DNA from: an uncultured Robinsoniella sp.
GTDB lineage: Bacteria > Bacillota > Clostridia > Lachnospirales > Lachnospiraceae
Direction: 5' to 3'
NCBI GenBank assembly: GCA_900540475.1
Contig: UQGG01000013.1
Location: 62,001-126,000, forward strand
DNA length: 64,000 nucleotides
The notes below the pieces were generated by a model. It had not been told where the DNA came from, made no database searches, and saw only the letters and a program-made list of their open reading frames with translations. The position numbers and the translations under genes were made by a program. Within the stretch, counting starts at the first letter, position 1. Each line of letters starts with the position of its first letter. Positions 27,440-37,238 of this stretch are shown here, piece after piece.

Positions 27440-27448
27440 TGAAATGAA

Positions 27449-27472
27449 GGTACAGTATAATTCTATTGTACC
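27449..27472 (+). other. Hairpin after the Crh-like gene
   Basis: GGTACAGT (27449-27456) pairs with ATTGTACC (27465-27472), loop of 8, without a following T-run. Similar arms (GGTACAAT/ATTGTACC) recur at 49989-50025. It may be a weak terminator or a 3'-end protector. Confidence 0.45.
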
Positions 27473-27580
27473 GGATATAACATGAAATAGGGGAGTCGGG
27501 AGAACCCGGCTGAGAGTAAACTACACCAATGTTTAGACCCATAACCTGATCTGGATCATACCAGCGTAGGGAAATATACC
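27473..27580 (+). promoter_or_regulatory. TPP riboswitch (THI element)
   Basis: The core CTGAGA (27510-27515) is followed by GACCC, AACCTGATCTGGATCATACC and AGCGTAGGGAA, the conserved parts of the thiamine pyrophosphate riboswitch. The closing stem can form between GGATAT (27473-27478) and ATATACC (27574-27580). A terminator lies 47 bases downstream, so control is by transcription termination when TPP is bound. It governs the four-gene uptake operon up to 30779. Confidence 0.95.
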
Positions 27581-27626
27581 AATGAGCAGTTTTTGCTAAG
27601 TACAGATAAAATTGCAGCTGATTGAT

Positions 27627-27653
27627 AAAACCCTATCGTGAGATGGGGTTTTT
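27627..27653 (+). terminator. Expression-platform terminator of the TPP riboswitch
   Basis: AAAACCCTATC (27627-27637) pairs with GATGGGGTTTT (27642-27652), loop GTGA, one G-T pair, then T. It ends 38 bases before the first gene of the thi operon. Confidence 0.88.
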
Positions 27654-27690
27654 GTTATTTAAAATCATATAAGAAATGGAGAAAAGAAAG

Positions 27691-27987
27691 ATGAATGCAA
27701 GTGTAGCGATTCAAACATTACCGGAAGCAAAAAATGATGAGGAATTAATCCGTATTGTAGATGAAGTAATTGCGTATATTAAAAGTACAGGCTTAAATTA
27801 TTACGTAGGACCTTTCGAGACTGCAATTGAAGGTGATTATGACGAATTGATGGATATCATAAAAGAGTGCCAGCATATTGCGATCCGCGCTGGTGCACCG
27901 TCTGTTGCGGCATATATTAAAGTTTCCTATAAACCGGAAGGAGATGTACTTACGATTGAAAAGAAAGTTACAAAGCATCACGAGTAA
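27691..27987 (+). CDS. Thiamine-binding protein of the MTH1187/YkoF-like family
   Basis: 98 residues from ATG 27691, with GGAG nine bases upstream; an in-frame ATG at 27676 overlaps that site and is less likely. Motifs NASVAIQTLP, GLNYYVGPFETAIEGDYDELM and the C-terminal VSYKPEGD match the small ferredoxin-like-fold family that binds thiamine (Thiamine_BP, UPF0045). No signal peptide, so cytoplasmic. First gene behind the TPP riboswitch; its end overlaps the permease gene. Likely buffers or passes on the imported vitamin or pyrimidine. Confidence 0.85.
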   Translation: MNASVAIQTLPEAKNDEELIRIVDEVIAYIKSTGLNYYVGPFETAIEGDYDELMDIIKECQHIAIRAGAPSVAAYIKVSYKPEGDVLTIEKKVTKHHE

Positions 27988-28720
27988 ACTGTACTGCATC
28001 AGTGCAATTCTGGTTTTACTTATCCTGTGGCAGGCGGCATCCTCCTTTGAGCTGGTGCCTTCCTTTATGCTGCCGTCACCGATGGCAGTAATCCGGGCAT
28101 TTGTAAGTGATTTTAACTTATTAATGATGCACTTGGGTACAACCCTTGTGGAAGCTTTTCTGGGACTTGGAATCGGAATCTTAACCGGATTTTTGGCTGC
28201 CTTATTGATGGACCGTTTTGAAGGTGTATATAAAGCATTTTATCCAATTATGGTAATCACCCAGACGATTCCCACAATTGCCATAGCACCCCTTCTGGTA
28301 TTGTGGATGGGATATGACGTTGCACCAAAAGTGACCTTGATTGTAATCGTAACGTTTTTCCCGATAGCAGTCGGACTGCTGGAAGGTTTTCGGGCGGCAG
28401 ATAAGGACACTATGAATCTAATGCGGTCAATGGGAGCAAGCCAGGGACAGATATTCCGGTATGTGAAGCTGCCCGGAGCGCTGGGAAATTTCTTCACAAG
28501 CCTGAAAATCTCTGTTTCCTACTCTGTAGTAGGGGCAGTGATAGCGGAATGGCTGGGGGGCTTTCAGGGGCTTGGCGTATATATGACCAGGGTGCGGAGT
28601 GCCTATTCCTTTGACAAAATGTTTGCAGTAATTTTTTTGATATCAGCAATTAGTCTGGTTCTGATGTGGCTGGTAACAGTTCTGCGTAAAAAGATAATGC
28701 CCTGGGATCAATTAAAATAG
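27944..28720 (+). CDS. thiX: ABC permease for thiamine precursor uptake
   Basis: About 258 residues. The start is uncertain: ATG 27944 touches its AAGGAG site with no spacing, while TTG 27956 lies 12 bases after it; both are in frame. Six or so membrane segments and the coupling-loop motif EGFRAADKDTMNLMRSMGAS with RYVKLPGALGNFF place it in the SsuC/TauC-type permease family (BPD_transp_1). Together with the NMT1/THI5-like binding protein and ATPase downstream it forms a ThiXYZ-like importer, thought to carry formyl-aminopyrimidine or related pyrimidine. Confidence 0.88.
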   Translation: MYLRLKRKLQSITSKLYCISAILVLLILWQAASSFELVPSFMLPSPMAVIRAFVSDFNLLMMHLGTTLVEAFLGLGIGILTGFLAALLMDRFEGVYKAFYPIMVITQTIPTIAIAPLLVLWMGYDVAPKVTLIVIVTFFPIAVGLLEGFRAADKDTMNLMRSMGASQGQIFRYVKLPGALGNFFTSLKISVSYSVVGAVIAEWLGGFQGLGVYMTRVRSAYSFDKMFAVIFLISAISLVLMWLVTVLRKKIMPWDQLK

Positions 28721-28803
28721 TAATTTGAGTTTGATAAGTAATAGCAAGCATAGATTCAAAACAATAAATTTTTTTGAAACAGTGAAAATAGAGGAGAATA
28801 CGA

Positions 28804-29952
28804 ATGAAAAAGAAATTATTAGCGGTTACTTTAAGCCTGGCTGTGGCAATGTCTCTTGCAGGCTGCGGAAGCAGTGCGGCAAAAGGAGAAACAGCAGGGG
28901 CATCCAATGATACACAAGCAGCAGAGACTGGTAATTCGGCAACACAGGAGGACAGCACACAGGAGGGCAGCTCACAGGAGAATAGCACACAGGCAGACGG
29001 CAGCGAATCATTTCAGTCTGAGAATACGGCAAAAGCAGACGGCAAAACGACTAAGCTGACCTTTGTACTGGACTGGACGCCGAATACCAATCATACCGGA
29101 CTTTATGTTGCACAGGATAAGGGATATTTTGCGGAAGCAGGTCTGAAAGTTGAGATTGTACAGCCTCCGGAAGATGGTGCCACGGCGCTGGTTGCATCAG
29201 GAAAAGCGCAGTTTGGCGTGGATTTCCAGGACTCTCTGGCACCTGCATTTGCAAGGGAAGATCCGCTTCCGGTAACGGCAGTAGCGGCTGTGATTCAGCA
29301 TAATACATCCGGTATAATTTCCAGAAAAGGGGAAGGCATGGATACACCCAAAGGGATGGAAGACCATGTTTATGCAACCTGGGATCTTCCGGTTGAAAAA
29401 GCAATGATTGCTAATGTAGTTGCACAGGATGGCGGCGATTTCGATAAAGTAAAACTGATTCCAAGCACCGTAACCGATGAAGTAACTGCCCTGAAATCAA
29501 AACAGGTGGATGCGATCTGGGTATACTATGCCTGGGGTGGAATTGCCACAGAGGTAAATGATCTGCCAACGGATTATTTTGCATTTAAGGATATCAACCC
29601 GGTGTTTGATTATTATACCCCTGTGATCGTAGCGAATAATGATTTCCTAAAAGAAAATCCGGATGCGGCAAAAGCATTTATGTCTGCTTTGGCAAAAGGC
29701 TATGAAGATGCAGTAAAGGACCCGGCAGAAGCTGCGGATATTCTCTGCAAGGCAGCACCGGAACTGGATGCAAAATTAGTTCAGGCGAGCCAGGAATATC
29801 TCAAGGATCAGTATCAGGCAGACGCAAAAAGCTGGGGATATATCGATGGGGCAAGATGGGATGCATTTTATGGCTGGTTAAATGAAAACAAACTGGTAGA
29901 GACAGAAATTCCTGCAGGCTGGGGTTTTTCCAACGATTATTTACCACAATAA
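28804..29952 (+). CDS. thiY: NMT1/THI5-like substrate-binding lipoprotein
   Basis: 382 residues, ATG after AGAGGAG. Lipobox SLAGC with Cys21, then a flexible Ser/Thr/Gln-rich linker to about residue 75. The binding domain begins TKLTFVLDWTPNTNHTGLYVAQDKGYF, the hallmark of THI5/NMT1-like proteins that bind the thiamine pyrimidine or its degradation products. Later GVDFQDSLAP, DVAW-type motif DAIWVYYAWGG and a C-terminal GYIDGARW agree. Anchored outside the membrane, it should hand the ligand to the permease encoded just upstream. Confidence 0.9.
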   Translation: MKKKLLAVTLSLAVAMSLAGCGSSAAKGETAGASNDTQAAETGNSATQEDSTQEGSSQENSTQADGSESFQSENTAKADGKTTKLTFVLDWTPNTNHTGLYVAQDKGYFAEAGLKVEIVQPPEDGATALVASGKAQFGVDFQDSLAPAFAREDPLPVTAVAAVIQHNTSGIISRKGEGMDTPKGMEDHVYATWDLPVEKAMIANVVAQDGGDFDKVKLIPSTVTDEVTALKSKQVDAIWVYYAWGGIATEVNDLPTDYFAFKDINPVFDYYTPVIVANNDFLKENPDAAKAFMSALAKGYEDAVKDPAEAADILCKAAPELDAKLVQASQEYLKDQYQADAKSWGYIDGARWDAFYGWLNENKLVETEIPAGWGFSNDYLPQ

Positions 29953-29964
29953 GCAATGGGTGCT

Positions 29965-29989
29965 AGTTTGAAACAGAATCGTTTCAACT
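29965..29989 (+). other. Hairpin between binding-protein and ATPase genes
   Basis: AGTTTGAAAC (29965-29974) pairs with GTTTCAACT (29981-29989) with one bulged base, loop of 6. Such hairpins after binding-protein genes often stabilise the upstream message. Confidence 0.4.
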
Positions 29990-30041
29990 GGCTATTGGTG
30001 CAGTACCAAAGACCCGTCTGCAGTATGCAGGAGGTGATAAA

Positions 30042-30779
30042 ATGATTAAATTAACTGCAAAGCATATATCAAAAGCATTTGAAGATAAACAAATACTGTC
30101 AGATGTATCAATCGAGGTAAGAGAAGGGGAACTGGTCTGCCTTCTTGGCGTCAGCGGTGTGGGAAAGACTACGCTTTTTAACATCATCTCAGGACTGGCT
30201 TCACCGGACGGCGGTGAAATATTACTGGACGGAAAGGATATTACCGGCCAGGCAGGACACATCAGTTATATGCTGCAGAGGGACCTGCTGCTTCCGTACC
30301 GTACCATTGAGGATAATGTGGCACTGCCTCTACTGGTTAAAGGGATGGGTAAAAAAGCGGCGAGAGAAAAAGTGTCTGCTTATTTTGCTGAGTTTGGACT
30401 GGAAGGAACAGAAAAAAAATATCCCAGCCAGTTATCCGGCGGAATGAGACAGAGGGCGGCGTTACTGCGGACCTATATGTTTTCTCAGGGAGTAGCCCTT
30501 CTTGATGAGCCGTTCAGTGCCCTGGATACCATTACAAAAGGCGGAATGCATAAGTGGTATCTGGATGTTATGGAACATATCCGGCTGTCAACTATATTTA
30601 TCACACACGATATTGATGAAGCAATTATCCTGTCAGACCGGATCTATTTATTAACCGGTCAGCCGGGGCGCATTACAAAAGAAATCAGGATACAGGAACC
30701 AAAACCCCGAAGGGCAGATTTTAACCTGACGGAAACATTTTTGGATTATAAACGGGAGATTATAAAATCGTTAGAATGA
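30042..30779 (+). CDS. thiZ: ABC importer ATPase
   Basis: 245 residues, ATG after AGGAGGTG. Walker A GVSGVGKTT, Q-loop MLQRDLLLPYRT, signature LSGGMRQRAALLRTYM, Walker B VALLDEPFSALD, switch histidine in FITHDIDEA. The SSuB/TauB-like sequence fits the upstream permease. Last gene of the TPP-controlled operon; a terminator follows directly. Confidence 0.92.
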   Translation: MIKLTAKHISKAFEDKQILSDVSIEVREGELVCLLGVSGVGKTTLFNIISGLASPDGGEILLDGKDITGQAGHISYMLQRDLLLPYRTIEDNVALPLLVKGMGKKAAREKVSAYFAEFGLEGTEKKYPSQLSGGMRQRAALLRTYMFSQGVALLDEPFSALDTITKGGMHKWYLDVMEHIRLSTIFITHDIDEAIILSDRIYLLTGQPGRITKEIRIQEPKPRRADFNLTETFLDYKREIIKSLE

Positions 30780-30783
30780 TAAT

Positions 30784-30826
30784 AAAGCTGTTATATGAAG
30801 GGTGACCTTTATATAATGGCTTTTTT
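30784..30826 (+). terminator. Terminator of the thi operon
   Basis: AAAGC-TTATAT-AAGG folds back on CCTT-ATATAA-GCTTT with small internal mismatches, loop GTGA, then TTTTTT. Confidence 0.8.
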
Positions 30827-30851
30827 AGGATTGAGAAATTTTGTAAAAAAG

Positions 30852-30865
30852 CAAACAAATGTTTG
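30852..30865 (+). promoter_or_regulatory. LexA (SOS) box before uvrB
   Basis: CAAACAAATGTTTG is a palindrome matching the Firmicute consensus CGAACRNRYGTTYG except for A at the second position. It overlaps the -35 box of the uvrB promoter, where LexA would block polymerase. Confidence 0.7.
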
Positions 30866-30891
30866 AAAAGTGTAGTGGGCTGTGGTATACT
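30863..30891 (+). promoter_or_regulatory. Sigma-A promoter of uvrBA
   Basis: TTGAAA (30863-30868), spacer 17, TATACT (30886-30891). The transcript leader would be about 125 bases. Confidence 0.82.
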
Positions 30892-31023
30892 AAGACACAG
30901 TAAATAATGATGAAAAAAGAAAATATGAATTTGTTTTTGTTTAGATATAGAAAATTATAGGCACCATTCAGATACACACCTGCATAGTCAGTATGCAAAC
31001 CAGTTATAGAAAGGAAACAGAAA

Positions 31024-33006
31024 ATGGAGTTCAAATTACACTCAGAATATCAGCCCACCGGGGACCAGCCCCAGGCTATAGCCGAGCTGGTTCAGGGCTT
31101 TAAAGAAGGAAACCAATTTGAAACGTTACTTGGTGTCACAGGTTCCGGTAAGACTTTCACAATGGCAAACGTCATACAGAAGCTGCAGAAGCCAACGCTC
31201 ATTATAGCCCATAATAAAACCCTTGCCGCCCAGCTCTACGGCGAGTTCAAGGAATTTTTCCCGGAGAATGCGGTGGAATATTTCGTTTCGTATTACGATT
31301 ATTACCAGCCGGAAGCTTATGTTCCCTCATCCGATACTTATATTGCCAAGGATTCATCTATTAATGATGAGATAGATAAGCTGCGGCTTTCCGCCACCAC
31401 ATCTCTGGCGGAACGGGATGATGTTATTATCATATCCAGTGTTTCCTGTATCTATGGATTGGGAAGCCCGGTGGATTATAAGGAAATGGTAATTTCCCTG
31501 CGCCCGGGTATGGAAAAAGACCGTGATGAAGTAGTCCATAAGCTGATTGATATTCAGTATGACCGGAATGACATGGACTTTAAGCGTGGTACTTTCCGGG
31601 TCAGGGGAGATGTACTTGAAATATTCCCGGCGGATTCCAGTGATACTGCAGTCCGGGTTGAGTTTTTTGGTGATGAAGTTGATCGTATCGTAGAGATCGA
31701 TGTATTAACGGGGGAGATTAAGAGCTCCCTGGAGCACATTGCCATTTTCCCAGCCTCCCATTATGTCGTACCCATGGAGAAAATACTGGAAGCAGCAGCT
31801 AATATTGAGGAAGAGCTGAAGGAACGTGTGGCTTATTTTAAAAGTGAAGACAAGCTTTTGGAGGCACAGAGAATCTCTGAAAGAACGAATTTTGATATAG
31901 AGATGATGAAGGAAACCGGATTTTGTTCCGGAATCGAGAATTATTCCAGACATTTATCCGGATTGGAGCCTGGCGCTACACCACATACGCTGATCGATTA
32001 TTTCCCGGACGATTTTCTGATGATCATCGATGAGTCCCATAAGACGGTGCCCCAGATCAGGGGAATGTATGCGGGAGACCAGTCCAGAAAGAGTACCTTA
32101 GTGGATTATGGATTCCGTCTGCCCTCCGCAAAAGATAACAGACCATTGAATTTTGAAGAGTTTGAAAATAAAATTGATCAGATTATGTTCGTCTCTGCGA
32201 CGCCGGGCGAGTACGAAAAACAGCACGAACTCCTGCGGGCACAGCAGATCATCCGTCCTACAGGACTTTTGGATCCCCAGGTGGAAGTTCGTCCGGTAGA
32301 AGGTCAGATTGATGATCTTGTGGGAGAGGTGAATAGAGAAATAGAGATGGGCAATAAGATCCTGATCACCACCCTCACAAAGCGCATGGCGGAGGATTTA
32401 ACCGATTACATGAGAGAAATTGGTATCAAAGTCCGGTATCTGCACTCGGATATAGATACGCTGGAACGATCTGAAATTATCCGTGATATGCGACTGGGCG
32501 TATTCGATGTACTGGTTGGAATCAACCTGTTAAGAGAAGGTCTGGATATTCCGGAGATTACGCTGGTAGCAATACTGGATGCGGATAAAGAAGGCTTTTT
32601 GCGTTCCGGAACCAGTTTGATCCAGACAATTGGACGTGCAGCCAGAAACTCCGACGGACATGTTATTATGTATGCAGATGTGATAACCGATTCCATGAGA
32701 ATGGCGATTGACGAGACACAGAGAAGGCGTGCAGTCCAGGAGGCTTATAATGAAGAGCACGGCATTACCCCTCAGACCATTAAGAAAGCTGTCCGTGACA
32801 TTATCAGTATATCCAAGGCAGTGGCGAAAAATGAGATGGAATTTGAAAAAGATCCGGAATCCATGAGCAGAAAAGAACTGGAAAAACTGGTTGGAGAGGT
32901 TCAGAAACAGATGAAACAGGCAGCAGCAGAGCTGAACTTTGAAGCTGCCGCGGATTTACGTGACAAGATGATCACACTAAAGAAACAATTACAGGAGATA
33001 GAATAG
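31024..33006 (+). CDS. uvrB: Excinuclease UvrB
   Basis: 660 residues, ATG after GAAAGGAAAC. Walker A GVTGSGKT (37-44), DNA-gripping beta-hairpin [10 protein letters not shown] (90-99), helicase motifs [16 protein letters not shown], and [13 protein letters not shown], and a C-terminal UVR motif ([15 protein letters not shown]) for UvrC. Damage verification subunit of nucleotide excision repair. It is one base apart from uvrA and preceded by a LexA box, so likely SOS-induced as in Bacillus. Confidence 0.98.
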   Translation: MEFKLHSEYQPTGDQPQAIAELVQGFKEGNQFETLLGVTGSGKTFTMANVIQKLQKPTLIIAHNKTLAAQLYGEFKEFFPENAVEYFVSYYDYYQPEAYVPSSDTYIAKDSSINDEIDKLRLSATTSLAERDDVIIISSVSCIYGLGSPVDYKEMVISLRPGMEKDRDEVVHKLIDIQYDRNDMDFKRGTFRVRGDVLEIFPADSSDTAVRVEFFGDEVDRIVEIDVLTGEIKSSLEHIAIFPASHYVVPMEKILEAAANIEEELKERVAYFKSEDKLLEAQRISERTNFDIEMMKETGFCSGIENYSRHLSGLEPGATPHTLIDYFPDDFLMIIDESHKTVPQIRGMYAGDQSRKSTLVDYGFRLPSAKDNRPLNFEEFENKIDQIMFVSATPGEYEKQHELLRAQQIIRPTGLLDPQVEVRPVEGQIDDLVGEVNREIEMGNKILITTLTKRMAEDLTDYMREIGIKVRYLHSDIDTLERSEIIRDMRLGVFDVLVGINLLREGLDIPEITLVAILDADKEGFLRSGTSLIQTIGRAARNSDGHVIMYADVITDSMRMAIDETQRRRAVQEAYNEEHGITPQTIKKAVRDIISISKAVAKNEMEFEKDPESMSRKELEKLVGEVQKQMKQAAAELNFEAAADLRDKMITLKKQLQEIE

Positions 33007-33007
33007 A

Positions 33008-35872
33008 ATGGCAGTAAAAAATGGTAAGCAGTATATAAAAATAAGAGGAGCTAACGAGCATAATTTAAAGAATATCACTTTAAATATACCCAGAAATGAA
33101 TTTGTAGTTTTGACCGGGCTCAGCGGTTCCGGAAAATCTTCTCTGGCATTTGATACAATTTATGCAGAAGGTCAGAGACGTTATATGGAGTCTCTGTCGT
33201 CTTATGCAAGACAGTTCCTGGGGCAGATGGAAAAACCCGAAGTAGAGAGTATTGAAGGACTTCCGCCGGCGATTTCCATTGACCAGAAATCCACCAACAG
33301 GAATCCCAGATCTACGGTGGGAACGGTTACGGAAATTTATGATTATTTCCGTCTTCTGTATGCCAGAATCGGTATTCCCCATTGTCCCAAGTGCGGAAAA
33401 GAGATAGCAAAGCAAACGGTGGACCAGATGGTGGACCAGATTATGGAATTGCCGGAGAAATCTAAGATACAGCTCCTTGCGCCGGTGATCCGTGGCAGAA
33501 AAGGTGAGCATACGAAGCTGTTTGAGCAGGCAAAGCGCAGTGGATATGTACGTGTCCGCGTGGATGGAAACATGTATGAGCTGTCAGAAGATATTAAGCT
33601 GGATAAAAATAAAAAGCACAATATAGAAATCGTTGTGGATCGTCTGGTGATTAAAGACGGTATACAAAAAAGGCTGACAGATTCCCTGGAGAATGTCTTG
33701 AATCTGGCGGAAGGCCTGGTACTTGTGGATGTACAGGATGGGGAACCGGTACGGTTCAGCCAGAGTTTCTCCTGTCCGGACTGCGGGATCAGCGTAGATG
33801 AAATCGAGCCGAGAAGCTTTTCCTTCAACAATCCATTCGGTGCATGTCCGGATTGTTATGGGCTGGGTTATAAGATGGAATTTGATGAAGAACTGATGAT
33901 TCCGGACAAATCCCTGAGCATTGCAGGCGGGGCAATTACGGTCATGGGATGGCAGTCCTGCACCGATAAAGGAAGTTATACCAGAGCCATTCTGGATGCC
34001 CTGGCAAAAGAGTATAAATTTGATTTGGATACGCCCTATCAGGATCTTCCGGAAAATATCCGTCATATGCTGATTCATGGAACCAATGGAAAAGAAGTGA
34101 AAGTATATTACCGGGGACAGCGTGGAGAAGGCGTTTATGATGTTGCATTTGAAGGGCTGATCCGGAATGTGGAACGCCGTTACCGGGAGACTGGATCTGA
34201 TTCCATGAAACAGGAATATGAAGCTTTTATGAGAGTTACCCCCTGTAAAACCTGTGGAGGACAGCGACTGAAAAAAGAAGCTCTTGCAGTTACGATAAAT
34301 GACACCAATATTTTTGAAGTTACTTCCATGTCAATTCGGAAACTTCAGAAATTTTTGGACAGCATGGTTCTTACCGAGCACCAGGAAATGATTGGACATC
34401 AAATATTAAAAGAGATTAAGGCAAGAATCGGTTTCCTCATCGATGTGGGACTGGAATATCTCACGCTGGCAAGGGCGACAGGTACGCTGTCCGGTGGAGA
34501 GGCACAGCGTATCCGTTTGGCTACTCAGATTGGGTCCGGGCTTGTAGGGGTTGCGTATATCCTGGATGAGCCGAGTATTGGTCTGCATCAGCGTGATAAT
34601 GATAAGCTGCTGCGTACCCTGAATAATTTAAAGGACCTGGGAAATACCCTGATCGTAGTAGAACATGATGAAGACACCATGCTGGCTGCAGATTATATCG
34701 TAGATATTGGACCGGGTGCCGGAGAACACGGCGGCGAAGTTGTGGCTGAAGGTACTGCAAAACAGATTATGAAAAATAAAAAATCCGTTACCGGTGCCTA
34801 CCTAAGCGGAAGAATTAAGATTCCCGTTCCCAAGGTCAGAAAAGAGCCGGTTGGTTCTATTAAAGTTGTGGGAGCAGCCCAGAACAACCTGAAAAATATA
34901 GACGTTGAAATTCCTCTTGGAGTCATGACCTGTGTAACGGGAGTATCCGGTTCCGGTAAAAGTTCACTAGTAAACGAGATTCTGTATAAGCGCCTGGCGA
35001 GGGACTTAAACCGTGCCAGAGTGATTCCCGGAAAGCATGTAACCATCGAAGGAATTGACCAGCTGGATAAAGTGATTGATATTGACCAGTCACCAATTGG
35101 ACGTACACCCAGATCCAATCCCGCGACTTATACCGGAGTGTTTGATCAGATCCGTGATCTGTTTGCGTCTACTTCTGATGCCAAGGCAAAAGGATATAAG
35201 AAGGGACGATTCAGCTTTAATGTCAAGGGCGGACGCTGTGAAGCCTGCAGCGGTGACGGTATCCTGAAAATAGAAATGCATTTCCTTCCCGATGTCTATG
35301 TGCCCTGTGAAGTATGTCAGGGTAAAAGATACAACCGGGAAACACTGGATGTTAAGTACAAAGGCAAAAGTATCTATGATGTGCTGGATATGACCGTAGA
35401 AGAAGCTATGACTTTCTTCGAACATATCCCGTCTATCCGCAGGAAGATAGAGACACTTTACGATGTGGGACTTTCTTATATCCGTCTGGGACAGCCTTCT
35501 ACAACGCTGTCGGGTGGAGAAGCCCAGAGAATAAAACTGGCGACGGAATTGAGCAAACGGAGTACAGGTAAGACCATTTACATTCTGGACGAGCCGACTA
35601 CCGGTCTGCATTTTGCAGATGTTCATAAATTAATAGAGATCTTACAGCGCCTTTCAGAAGGCGGAAATACGGTTGTGGTAATCGAGCACAACCTGGATGT
35701 TATTAAAACAGCCGATTATATCATCGATATCGGACCTGAGGGCGGGGACAAGGGAGGTACTGTCATAGCGAGCGGTACACCGGAAGAAATTGCCCGCAAT
35801 CCCAGATCTTACACAGGTCAGTATGTGGCGAAATATCTGGACTTAGAAGAGGCTAAAATTGTAAATAGTTAA
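33008..35872 (+). CDS. uvrA: Excinuclease UvrA
   Basis: 954 residues. Two ABC modules: Walker [10 protein letters not shown] (37-45) and [11 protein letters not shown]; signatures [12 protein letters not shown] and [12 protein letters not shown]; Walker [11 protein letters not shown] and [10 protein letters not shown]. Zinc-binding cysteine pairs are visible in CPDCGISV ... CPDC and CEACSGDG ... CEVC. Damage recognition subunit that loads UvrB. Full length, co-transcribed with uvrB, ended by a long terminator. Confidence 0.98.
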   Translation: MAVKNGKQYIKIRGANEHNLKNITLNIPRNEFVVLTGLSGSGKSSLAFDTIYAEGQRRYMESLSSYARQFLGQMEKPEVESIEGLPPAISIDQKSTNRNPRSTVGTVTEIYDYFRLLYARIGIPHCPKCGKEIAKQTVDQMVDQIMELPEKSKIQLLAPVIRGRKGEHTKLFEQAKRSGYVRVRVDGNMYELSEDIKLDKNKKHNIEIVVDRLVIKDGIQKRLTDSLENVLNLAEGLVLVDVQDGEPVRFSQSFSCPDCGISVDEIEPRSFSFNNPFGACPDCYGLGYKMEFDEELMIPDKSLSIAGGAITVMGWQSCTDKGSYTRAILDALAKEYKFDLDTPYQDLPENIRHMLIHGTNGKEVKVYYRGQRGEGVYDVAFEGLIRNVERRYRETGSDSMKQEYEAFMRVTPCKTCGGQRLKKEALAVTINDTNIFEVTSMSIRKLQKFLDSMVLTEHQEMIGHQILKEIKARIGFLIDVGLEYLTLARATGTLSGGEAQRIRLATQIGSGLVGVAYILDEPSIGLHQRDNDKLLRTLNNLKDLGNTLIVVEHDEDTMLAADYIVDIGPGAGEHGGEVVAEGTAKQIMKNKKSVTGAYLSGRIKIPVPKVRKEPVGSIKVVGAAQNNLKNIDVEIPLGVMTCVTGVSGSGKSSLVNEILYKRLARDLNRARVIPGKHVTIEGIDQLDKVIDIDQSPIGRTPRSNPATYTGVFDQIRDLFASTSDAKAKGYKKGRFSFNVKGGRCEACSGDGILKIEMHFLPDVYVPCEVCQGKRYNRETLDVKYKGKSIYDVLDMTVEEAMTFFEHIPSIRRKIETLYDVGLSYIRLGQPSTTLSGGEAQRIKLATELSKRSTGKTIYILDEPTTGLHFADVHKLIEILQRLSEGGNTVVVIEHNLDVIKTADYIIDIGPEGGDKGGTVIASGTPEEIARNPRSYTGQYVAKYLDLEEAKIVNS

Positions 35873-35881
35873 ATGAAACCT

Positions 35882-35959
35882 GGTATCAGTCCGGTTTCCC
35901 GATACGGGTTTTCAAATATTTGGAAAGCCGGTATCGCGGATTCGGATTGATACCTTTTT
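35882..35959 (+). terminator. Long terminator hairpin after uvrA
   Basis: GGTATCA-TCCG-CCCGATAC-GG (35882-35907) folds on CCGGTATCG-GGA-CGGA-GATACC (35928-35954) with small bulges, then TTTTT. Stem of about 28 pairs. Confidence 0.8.
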
Positions 35960-36003
35960 ATTTTACGAAATGGTTTCGCTGAACAAAATATCTTGGCAGG
36001 GAT

Positions 36004-36032
36004 TTGACGAAATCCCATATTTTGATTAAAAT
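36004..36032 (+). promoter_or_regulatory. Sigma-A promoter of the AraC-type regulator
   Basis: TTGACG (36004-36009), spacer 17, TAAAAT (36027-36032), 66 bases before the start codon. Confidence 0.75.
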
Positions 36033-36098
36033 GAAGATACGAATACAAGGCAGCAGCTATCACTGTGCTGTTAATTTGGGTGCAGGCCAGGAGGAATT

Positions 36099-37100
36099 AT
36101 GACTCACGAAGAATTAGATGTCTTTTTACATGCGTTTACGGAGCAGGAGAAGGAAAATCTGTTAAAAGGAACAGTAGATTTTGATAATCCCAGAATACAT
36201 AGAGAATACAGCAAATACAGCTCCATGGACAAGGGTGCGTATTTATTTGAAGGGGACTACTTTATGAACCCTTATGAGAATATCGGGGTAAACCGGCAGG
36301 ATCGTTTCGTAGATATCAAGCCCCACGCCCACAACTATATTGAACTGAATTATGTCTGGTCGGGCACCTGCGTGCAGACAATTGAGGGACGAAAAGTGGT
36401 GAGCCAGCAAGGGGATGTCTGCATATTTGACACCAGTGTAGTACATTCTATAGAAAAAGCAGGTGAAAACGATATTATACTGAATATCCTCATGCGAAAG
36501 GAATTCTTTGCATCTGCATTTCTTGCCAGAATGACCAAACAGGGAATTTTATCCCAGTTTCTGATGGAAGCGGTAACCAGGAGCCAGCAGAAAAAACATT
36601 ATTTATATTTTCCGGCACATAATAATCTAAGGGTTAGAAAAATTATGGAGGAGATTCTGCTGGAATATTATAATAAGGATCTGGGTGTACAGGAAGTATT
36701 GGACAGTTATATGGTCATACTGTTTACCGAATTGCTGCGAACCTACCGGGATGCTTCCAAAGAAAAAGAAAAGGATGTTTCCCACAACGTTCAGATTCTC
36801 TCGGTATTATCGTATATTGAAGAAAATTATGATCATTGCACACTGAGCCAGATGGCGAAACATTTTGGCTTCAATGGGGCGTATCTGACAAATCTTCTAA
36901 AGGAAAAAACGGGAAGAAGCTTTGTAGAACACGTTCAGGAACAGCGTTTAAACAAGGCTATGGCGCTGCTGGAAAATACAGACCTTCCGGTAACGGAAAT
37001 TGTATCTATGTGCGGATACAATAATATGAACTTTTTTTACAAAAAATTCAGAGAGGCGGTAGGAAGCACACCTGGAGATTATCGCAAAAGCAGAACCTAA
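36099..37100 (+). CDS. AraC-family regulator
   Basis: 333 residues, ATG after AGGAGG. N-terminal cupin-like sugar-sensing part (about 60-165: KPHAHNYIELNYVWSG, QQGDVCIFD). Two helix-turn-helix motifs near 235-330: CTLSQMAKHFGFNGAYLTNL and LPVTEIVSMCGYNNMNFFYK, followed by the usual family end FREAVGSTPGDYR. It precedes the rhamnosidase gene on the same strand with a gap of 138 bases and probably controls it in response to a sugar such as rhamnose; the ligand is inference from context. Confidence 0.93.
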   Translation: MTHEELDVFLHAFTEQEKENLLKGTVDFDNPRIHREYSKYSSMDKGAYLFEGDYFMNPYENIGVNRQDRFVDIKPHAHNYIELNYVWSGTCVQTIEGRKVVSQQGDVCIFDTSVVHSIEKAGENDIILNILMRKEFFASAFLARMTKQGILSQFLMEAVTRSQQKKHYLYFPAHNNLRVRKIMEEILLEYYNKDLGVQEVLDSYMVILFTELLRTYRDASKEKEKDVSHNVQILSVLSYIEENYDHCTLSQMAKHFGFNGAYLTNLLKEKTGRSFVEHVQEQRLNKAMALLENTDLPVTEIVSMCGYNNMNFFYKKFREAVGSTPGDYRKSRT

Positions 37101-37132
37101 AAAATGGTCAATAGAAGTATAAAGAACCGTTA

Positions 37133-37161
37133 TTGTACAACCTGCATTTTTCATGTAATCT
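37133..37161 (+). promoter_or_regulatory. Possible promoter of the GH78 gene
   Basis: TTGTAC (37133-37138), spacer 17, TAATCT (37156-37161), 77 bases before the ATG. Weak boxes fit an activator-dependent promoter. Confidence 0.4.
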
Positions 37162-37238
37162 ATATATATCGACAGTTAGCAGTATGGTTACGAAAACGAC
37201 AGATGAGCTTGAATCAAATAAAAAATGGAGGTAGTACA

